From Allodiplogaster sudhausi (lineage: Eukaryota > Nematoda > Chromadorea > Rhabditida > Diplogasteridae), in contig CALZFC010000010.1 of NCBI GenBank assembly GCA_945643635.1, positions 2,128,001-2,192,000 on the forward strand: DNA of 64,000 nt, read 5' to 3'. Made by a program: the position numbers and the translations under genes. Shown here piece by piece: positions 55,621 through 64,000 of this stretch. The stretch's first letter is position 1. Every line of letters begins with the position of its first letter. The notes under the pieces were generated by a model. It did no database searches, was not told the origin of the DNA, and saw nothing but the letters and a program-made list of their open reading frames with translations.

Positions 55621-55935
55621 ACGCAATAACTGAGGCATATTTTTGTTCTCAGACCTCGAGTGCGGAAATCATTCAGACTTACTGTTATTCAACATTAAAT
55701 AGCTCAAAAAAACCGCCTTTTCCTGTAGAAAAATGTAGGATAGAGAGAGACGCAACTTATGCTCTCTCTCTAAATATTTTCTCAAAAGAAACGCAAAAAC
55801 TGGCCTATTTTTGTTTCCAGACCTCGAGTGCGGAAATCGTTCAGACTTACTTTTATGCAACATTAAATAGCTCAAAAGAACCGCCTTTTACTGTAGAACA
55901 ATGTAGGATAGAGAGAGACGCAACATAGGTCACGT
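55621..55935 (+). repeat. 170-bp tandem duplication with open frame
   Basis: Unit 1 starts at 55,621 and unit 2 at 55,791. Both carry CAGACCTCGAGTGCGGAAAT and GTAGGATAGAGAGAGACGCAA. A frame stays open across both units, giving QTSSAEIIQTYCYSTLNSS and QTSSAEIVQTYFYATLNSS. No gene context is visible. Confidence 0.85.
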
Positions 55936-56149
55936 TGAGCAGTAAAACTCTCGAAAAACCATTTGGCTCTTACAACAAAATTGGCACAGATGGATAGACC
56001 GAGTTCGTAGAGTTCTCTCTCTCTCTCTCTCTTTTACTCTGTCTCTTTCCTCTTTCTGTCTCTCTCTCATTACATTCTCTTCTCAACGTTCTCTATGGGC
56101 GCCGCCCTTTCCATCTGGATAAGGTCTTCACCATTCAGATCGCTAGAGC

Positions 56150-56730
56150 GGGTATTGTGGTGGTAGTTTCTGGTTACTGATTACTTCTGGTGGATCATCC
56201 TTCACAATGACTGTCCTTCCCTCACCGATAAAGTTAGACCCGGATCCCGTTGAATCCAATAGCTGCCAGCACTCTTAGTGACTCTCTTCTGCTTCTTCTC
56301 TCTCTTCCTTTCCCAACTGCGCAGATTCGCAAATGCAAGAAATTACAAGGGCAGAACACAAAGCGTTTATCGACAGCTGGGGCACTGCCTATTCCGCAGG
56401 AGAGAATCAAAGCAAGAAGGCGGGGCCAGCCAGAAGGAGAAGCATCATTCGAGCAGGGCTACCGAGGAAGAACGCGTTGCAAGAGGCGGAAGTCGTCTGA
56501 ACATCTTCCCTTTCTATTCGTTTTGGAACAGTTGGAACAGAAACTGGTTCCTCTAGTTTTCGAAGAAAGATTTTTAAAAATTTGATATATTTTCTTGTGC
56601 TTAATGCTTGAGACTTTTTGGAGTAAAAACACATAAAAAGCTGACACTCGGATCGGGCGTCGTTGTGGGGTTCTCCTTCAGGTACATCGCCACTGCCTCC
56701 GCCTGTAGCCGCTTCTGAATATCTTACAGA
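56150..56730 (-). repeat. Dispersed module R, copy 5
   Basis: Minus orientation. The tail exon copy lies at about 56,645-56,715, the MMLLLLAGPAFLL segment at about 56,460-56,400, and the uninterrupted site GGCAGTGCCCCAGCTGTCG (reverse complement of about 56,380-56,398) matches the point where the 10,991 element inserted in copy 1. Confidence 0.65.
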
Positions 56731-56759
56731 TTAACGTTAGAAATTAATATAATGTTTCT

Positions 56760-57530
56760 GCACATCCGCAATAAAAGATCACTCTTGTCTCGCGATCTTC
56801 AATGAAAACTCAGAACATCGGTGTTATCCTAGTTTGAAAGATGTCAGTCCTTATTCGTCAATCGTCAAACGGAACGTCACACCGAGGTGATCTTGCTGTC
56901 TAGGCGCCGGCTCTCACATGTCTGTGTTCTCGAGTAAGATTGATCACGTTTTCAAGGGCATTTTCCGCACAATACCAAAAAGATCTACAACTTTTGCAAT
57001 CAACAAATATACAAGAAAAAGACGTGCTTTATTCTCTCTTATGAAGTGAATAATTTTCTGATTTCGTAGCACGCAAACCAATGACGTCCAGAGAAGCGGC
57101 GACTGCGGCTGTGAAGAACGCAACGCCGACTCAGAAAAACTGTTTAAAAAAAAAGAGTTTTATTTTTTTTAATGAGTATCACTTCATATTGTTACATAAA
57201 TACATACATTTAGTTTTCTATTTGTTCATGTTGCCAAATTATTTTTTAAGTAGAGATACACATGTGTGTACGAACTGCAGAAGTGAAGATCGAGTTCAGA
57301 ATCGGCAGAGGTTCTTCTTCTTCTTGTGGAACTGACGCACTAAACTTAGAGATTATAAGAAGTAATGAAAGATTCAAAAGGGGTATATAATAGGTCTTTA
57401 TATATATATAAATATATATAGACTTTTAAGTATATATTTTATTTGTAATAATAAAGAATTCGTCAAGATTGACAACCTGCAAATTGTCCTTAAAAATTAT
57501 TTGTCGATCACAAATTTTATACCCTCACGC
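56760..57530. other. Gap, no gene seen
   Basis: AT-rich with a TA-rich stretch near 57,400-57,420. A short GC-rich patch (57,080-57,130, GTCCAGAGAAGCGGCGACTG) may be a relic exon but has no clear borders. Confidence 0.4.
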
Positions 57531-57534
57531 CAAC

Positions 57535-58599
57535 TTATTTTTGTTCACAACCAATTTTAACATTTAGGTGAACAGCCTCATTCGCTATTAGCTCTTCGAA
57601 TCGTGTCATCATATTGACGAAAACAGAAACCAACTTTTTCACCGATGGCATGGGAGATGTCGTAGTCGTTGGAATTGGCGTTGTCGGTGCCGCCTTCAAC
57701 TAGGTTGTGAGAGGCAATAAGTTACATTTTTCTCCTTTTTCAGTATTAAAAATATAATTCTTCCTTTAATTTGTAGAATATATGAGCCTGTTGGAGTTTA
57801 AAAAAAATGAGGAGCCGACAATGGGATCAGGCGTCGTTGCGGGCGGAAGAGTCGTAGGGTGATTCTTCTGATAATGCGCCACTGCCTCCGCCAGAAGCCG
57901 TCCCTAAATATTTTTCAGATAAAGGTTAGACATTAGTATTACGTATGTATCTACATATGCTTGATTTTTCTACAATAAAATATCACTTTAATCTCAGAAA
58001 TATTGGAGCAGTTTGTGTTCGAACGACTGTCGAAGTAGCAGTAGTAACTGAAAGAAGAATATGGTGAATTTGTTTTCTTAAAATAATTATAGAAATTAAA
58101 TTAAAATATAACACTCAAAATGACCTGTTATCTTTATCGTCCACCTCGCATTCCTCTCCAACGGGAGAGTTCGCGCAGCCTCTGAGCTTTTGCTTGTGGG
58201 CCGGGTCGTACAGCTTGTCCACTTCTAGTGCGATCGTAAGAAGGCAGAACGGTAGGATAGCAAGACACTCCTCAAACTCATGACTTTCGTCATCCTGGCA
58301 TTGGCCGGGAAGCCCCTGAAGACACGATTTGCAATCCAATGAAAACGTTTGGGAATAGATTCAACTCTCTTTTATTATAGTTAGTAGTCTTTACAACGCA
58401 TGGATCAAATGAGTTGGCCATTGCATAATCTTGGATTGTTTTTTTTTCAGTCAAACGGTTGTCTCAGTCGGAACAATTGAATTCGTTAGCAGTTTTCTAC
58501 GTCTGCGTCTGAGAATCCGACTACAGGAGCTGCACTCGAGCGTCCGAGCAGCAGAAGTAGAGGAAGAGAGATGAGCTGAAGAGGGAAAAGAAGACGCAT
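57535..58599 (-). CDS. Secreted ET-like protein, five exons
   Basis: Exons lie at 58,599-58,525 (signal peptide MRLLFPLQLISLPLLLLLG), 58,315-58,125, 58,047-57,987, 57,903-57,820 and 57,699-57,535, giving 191 residues with no stop. Exon 2 reads GLPGQCQDDESHEFEEC, FCLLTIALEVDKLYDPA and RGCANSPVGEECEVD. Exon 3 is YYCYFDSRSNTNC, where the second cysteine of the usual YCYCD is Phe, so one disulfide partner is lost. Exon 4 is LLAEAVAHYQKNHP plus a Thr/Pro tail. Exon 5 has TTPIPTTTTSPMPS and a helix (FVNMMTRFEELIANE). The donor after exon 4, ATT-GTCGGC, is unusual. If it is not used, the protein ends sooner. It is the minus-strand partner of the 13.6-kb gene, with the same exon phases. Confidence 0.75.
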
Positions 58600-58914
58600 T
58601 TCTGAAAATGGGCGGGAAAATTAGCTTTCGTATGCCTACGTATGCATAATATTTGAGGAATGGTCAGATAAGAAGCAAGGTTAACATCATAGAAGGTATG
58701 ACAGGAGAACGGAAATTGACAATAATTTCAGTATGGTTCAGGGCATTGATTCAAGTGCTACAAAGGAAAAGGGAAAGAGCATGCATGATAAGAGATAGCA
58801 AAAGAACGAGACAGTAAAGGAAATGGTGGATCTGTAAGAAAAAACTGAAAAGAAAAATGAGGTTAAAGAAAAAGGGAAAGGAAAAGGAACGGTGAAAGTT
58901 AGAATTGGAAAATA

Positions 58915-59140
58915 ACCTCAGTAGTAAGTTGTCTTCCGTAATTCCTTGGGGAGAACAATCGGAAGAATGATGAGGAAATGAACAAATCGGCCGCTTTTAT
59001 ACGGCCGCGAATGCACTTTCCGCGTTCCAATTTTTCTCATAATGAGGTCGGCAACAGGGAAAGTTCAATGTTTCGTGACTTTGGAAGATCATAAAATAAC
59101 AATTTATTTGCACTTTTCGCAGAACACACGAAGGGAACTT
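58915..59140 (-). promoter_or_regulatory. Family promoter module, copy 4
   Basis: TATAAAAG on minus (59,001-58,994), an upstream block with CATGAAACATTGAACTTTCC (reverse complement of about 59,052-59,078, with small differences) and downstream ATCATTCTTCCGATTGTTCTC. It lies about 320-400 bp upstream of the ET-like gene's ATG and is its likely promoter. Confidence 0.75.
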
Positions 59141-59399
59141 TCAATTTTGCAAATTTTATAGATTTTTTAAGATTCCACGTAGAAACATACCGGTAAACCT
59201 TTTCTGTGTCCTTCTTTTTTTTTGCCAAAAACGTGTCACTAACTTTACTTTTTTCACAAAATACTTTCTGTCATTAAATTTTACTTTTTTGCCACAAACT
59301 ATTATCTGTCACAAATTTTCCTTCTTTTTCTCACAAATTGCTTTTGGCGGCAAATTTAATCTTTTTCTATCACAATTTCTTACGGAGTGTTCTACAACG

Positions 59400-59700
59400 G
59401 TTTGTTTGCTGAAACAATTCCATCTTGGCAACAAATCTACATTACGAACGAAGCTCTTCCGCCGAACCTACCTTGCGAAGTTCAAAGGGCAGTAAATCAG
59501 ATGCGACAAGGGCTCACGCTTGGTGGTCCAGGCAGGATCACGGTTGAGATACTTCACGCTGGAGTCAACAGCCTTTCTCCACCGCTTGCGTCCTCTTTCA
59601 TCGCTCGCTATTGCCAACTGCCGTCCAATTGCCCTACTGTCCTACGCATACAAGGTCTTCAATGCTTGGAGGGCTCATGGAAGGAATACCGCAATGTAAT
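59400..59700 (+). pseudogene. RTE-type reverse transcriptase fragment
   Basis: The frame reads LPCEVQRAVNQMRQGLTLG, GRITVEILHAGVNSL and PPLASSF, then in a shifted frame NCRPIALLSYAYKVFNAW. These match RT block 1-2 of RTE-like LINEs (the GPDGI and NYRPI-type segments). A second copy of the last part (KVFNDWWAHER) lies at 61,088. Truncated and frameshifted. Confidence 0.6.
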
Positions 59701-61203
59701 CAGCCGGTGGAGCAAGCCGCATTCCGAAAGAATTACATATGACGCGATTTGCGAGAGAATCAAAATGAAGCTTAGGGTCCGGGGACCCGGCCAAGATCGA
59801 CCAGCTTGGATTTTCTTCGAAAGTTCCATATAGGGGTTTTCTGATATGAGGAATCGATTGGAAGTGGTCTAAGGACCGATAAATGCCTTTTTCGTTTGCT
59901 ATGACGGCTTGAAATATGGAGCTCGCCGCGCAAGAGGGCGAGTTGGAGGCACGTCTGGAGTCATTGCGCCGCACTTTGTTGAGATATGTAAACGAAAATA
60001 TACATCTCAATAGCCAAGATATTGCTCTAAGCAATAAAAAAAGAAAAAGTTGAAAATTTCCAACTTTGAATTTTTTATAGACGTTGATGTTTGAGAGAGC
60101 GCAGACAACTTATTTCTCATTTTACCAAAACCAAACCTACACAGTGTCATAGAGCTTGAAAATAGCTTTCGAACGCACTATAGTATTTAGAAAACTTAGG
60201 AAGTCTTTGATGTTTCCTGTTCAATTATTCGTGTGCGGCAGTGCTAATCAGCCATTCAATATCATCACTGCAAGTCCAAACATACACCATAAGAAAGAGC
60301 GTGAAATTTGCTATAAGCTGCAATCCTTTCAATAAAGTTTCAAATCTTCGATGTTTTGTTATCAGCCATAAAATTTGGGCCGGAAGTGCCATTAGCAGTC
60401 CGCCCAATAATTAATTTTTTTTAGGTTATTCGAATTAGAATATCCCAATTTTTTTCGACGCCTTTTTTGAAAAATTGTCACAAGCAGATGCCCTATTCTT
60501 TTGACTTATAACAAAAAATTTTAAACTTTGAATTCTATTGAAAGAAGTCATCTTATAGCAAATTTCACGCACTTTCTTCTAGTTTATGTTTGGACGTGTG
60601 AAAAGATTTTTAAGTACCTTTTTTAATCCGCGGACGTGCTGATTTGTACTGCCGCACCAGAACAATCGAGAAGAAAACATCAAAGACTTCCTAAGTTTTC
60701 TAAATACTATAGTGCTTTCGAAAGCTATTTTCAAGCTCTATAACACTGTGTAGGTTTGGTTCTGGTAAAATGAGAAATAAGTTGTCTGCGCCCTCTCAAA
60801 CATTATCGTCTATAAAAAATTCAAAGTTGGAAATTTTCAAATTTTTCTTTCTTTATTGCTTAGAGCAATATCTTGGCTATTGAGATGTAAATTTTCGTTT
60901 ATATATCTCAACAAAGTGCGGCGCAATGACCCCAGACGTGCATCCAACTCGCCCCCCTGCGCGGCGAGCTCCATATTTCAAGCCGTCATAGCAAACGAAA
61001 ACGGCATTTTTCGATCCTTAGACCACTTCCAATCGATTCCTCATATCAGAAAACCCCTATAACGAACTGTAGAAGAAAATCCAAGCAAGGTCTTCAATGA
61101 TTGGTGGGCGCATGAAAGGGATACTGCAATTCAATCAACCGGTCGAGCACGCCGGATTCCGAAAGAAGTACATATGACGATTTGCGAGAGAATCAAAATT
61201 AAT
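59650..61203. mobile_element. Foldback element 2 flanked by 115-bp direct repeats
   Basis: Inverted arms of about 500-570 bp (59,806 to about 60,370 and about 60,510 to 61,087) surround a short centre near 60,440. The outer ends CTTGGATTTTCTTC pair with GAAGAAAATCCAAG. Direct repeats of about 115 bp flank it (59,652-59,768 and 61,088-61,203, both starting AAGGTCTTCAATG). No transposase was found. Confidence 0.8.
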
Positions 61204-61717
61204 CAAAAGGGCTTGGGCCCTAGAAAAATCATCATCTCCGATTTTGCTTTAAAGTTGTTTCTTGGTAAAGTTAGACCCGCAGAATCGAATGGGATTGGTC
61301 TTGAAGCCTAAAAAAATCATTTTAAAAAGTTATGAAGAATTGAAAAACTGCACATCTATTTGAGATGGTCGAGTAGGGCGCATGTTTATGAACATCTCTC
61401 CGCGCACAGTAAAGCAATATATGCGAAAATTTTATGGTAGATAGAAAAGATATTGCTTATATGAATAGTGAAAACAGAAATTTAAAAATTTTCAAATATC
61501 GATTTTTTACGTGCTCTCAAACTCAATGTGGAATGTACATGTTATATTTCAATTTACGCAGACAGTTTTGCATGTATCGTATAGAGCATAAAAATGGCTT
61601 TCTAATGATTTATAGAATATGTCATTTCGACGAACTATGCGGCTTTTGTATGCGTTTAGGTCATGCGCAACAGTGAAAACTGGCGCAGAATCGCGGCGCG
61701 ACGCGATATTGGTCGCA

Positions 61718-62365
61718 TTCAAATATCGATGTTCTATATATCTAGTGGTATTTTGTTTTTGATCTTTCTTTTTACTTTTATTTAACGATTAAGCTCATTT
61801 TTGAGCAAAAAATACACTTTTCCACCAAATATTAACGAATTCACTCTTCTCCGCAAAAGGAGACCGAGTTGCCGTGAAAGTGTGTTAAATTTGCTACAAA
61901 GTAAAATTCTTGAAACATAAATTCAAGGAAGGTTTTTCTCACAACAAATCGAAAAGCGACTAAAACCAGCTATAGCACTATGTAAATACCCCAATTCACC
62001 AGATTTTCACCGCATGAATTAGAATATTCGAATGTGTAAATTGGAATATTCGAATTCGACATCCCTGGTGAATCTGGTGAATTGGTGTATTTACATAGTG
62101 TTATAGCTGGTTTTAGTTGCTTTTCGATTTGTTGCGAGAAAAACCTTCCTTTAATTTCCGTTTCAAGAATGTTACTTCGTAGCAAATTTAACGCACTTCC
62201 ACGACAACTCGGTCTCCTTTTGTGGAGATGAGTGAATTCGTTAATATTTGGTCGAAAAGTGCATTTTTTGCTCGAAAATGAGCTTAATCGTTTCAAAAAA
62301 GTAAAAAAGAAAGATCAAAAACAAAGTATCATTAAATATATAGAAAATCGATATTTGAAATTAAA
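61718..62365. mobile_element. Foldback element 3
   Basis: Inverted arms of about 310 bp: TTCAAATATCGAT (61,718) pairs with ATCGATATTTGAA near 62,360. AACGATTAAGCTCATTTT pairs with AAAATGAGCTTAATCG, and AAAACCAGCTATAGCACTATG with its inverse near 62,093-62,113. The centre is near 62,040. Non-coding; MITE-like. Confidence 0.85.
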
Positions 62366-62439
62366 TGCAGAGATCTAGGCTCATTTCTTCCAGAAATTGG
62401 AGAGAGAGCGAGAGAGTCGGATGAGGAAACAGGAGAGAT

Positions 62440-62446
62440 AGGGTGA

Positions 62447-62514
<68 letters not shown>

Positions 62515-62560
62515 GGGAGAGAGAGAGAGAGAGGAAGAGATAAAGAGAGTGGACAGGCGG
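62440..62560. repeat. GA microsatellite
   Basis: A GTGTGTGTGT run followed by GA repeats with AAG interruptions. Confidence 0.95.
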
Positions 62561-62809
62561 AAATGAGGTCTTTACTCGAGAAATTCCATCTGACCTGAGA
62601 TTCGTTGAGAATTAGCTATTTTATTCCAGTTTAAATTAACGTAACCAAAAAACTTTGCCACTCTTTCGTATGTTCTCCATAATAAATGCTGCTCCGTAAG
62701 TCTGGACAATTTTTTTGCTAGAGGCGTGCTAAAAATATTTTCTGCTGTTTTCATAATCTTTTTCTCCTGCTGTTCTTTGGCTTCACTACAATTTTAGCAT
62801 AGACAGAGA

Positions 62810-64000
<1,191 letters not shown>

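Overview
This is eukaryotic, intron-rich DNA, most likely from a nematode. Exons are short, many introns are 40-200 bp with TTTCAG-type acceptors, and the one clean housekeeping gene, RPS27 on the minus strand near 24.4-24.85 kb, carries the nematode-like CKLKRLVQ stretch. No bacterial operon logic applies. The genus cannot be named from the sequence. Large parts are microsatellite: GA/CT tracts at 0.4-4.1, 6-7, 53.9-56.1 and 62.4-63.9 kb, and TA tracts near 28.5 and 63.9 kb.

The backbone is a cluster of small secreted eight-cysteine proteins (ET-module or Ly6-like) with a shared promoter and leader module. On the plus strand lie a decayed copy (9.35-10.3 kb), an intact four-exon gene (13.6-14.4 kb) and a multi-module gene with four tandem three-exon repeats (16.7-19.8 kb, ending at 36.7-37.0 kb). 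On the minus strand lie an intact five-exon gene (57.5-58.6 kb) and fragments at 52.5-52.9 and 56.7 kb. Between them are a GPI-anchored Ly6-like gene (plus, 38.8-39.8 kb), a proline-rich membrane protein gene (minus, 49.6-50.25 kb) and a damaged tyrosine phosphatase gene (minus, 44.95-48.0 kb). Shared blocks appear in opposite orientation on the two sides (4.6-5.8 with 62.8-63.8; 8.3-8.5 with 58.9-59.1; 13.3 with 53.2; 37.1-38.8 with 52.5-48.5 kb). If the 16.9-kb insertion is removed from the left side, the mirrored pairs share a centre near 42-45 kb. The locus therefore looks like an old inverted duplication.

The left half was then opened by a 16.9-kb insertion inside one intron of the multi-module gene (19.83-36.72 kb). 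It holds a broken CR1-like LINE (minus), ubiquitin pieces, RPS27, a hAT element, an array of about 55-bp exon-like units, a zinc-finger transposase-like gene, and same-strand fragments of a beta-TrCP-type F-box/WD40 gene and a dopamine/tyramine beta-hydroxylase-like gene. The 5' part of the LINE appears to lie at the far right end of this insertion, which implies that roughly 12.6 kb later entered the LINE itself.

Two hAT elements have exact 8-bp target duplications (24,933-25,944 and 40,188-43,498). They share GC-rich subterminal arrays although their terminal repeats differ. A third terminal-inverted-repeat element (10,991-12,559) is supported by unoccupied paralogous sites. Foldback palindromes lie at 54.4-55.2, 59.8-61.1 and 61.7-62.4 kb, and a 5S rRNA-like segment at 53.69-53.75 kb.
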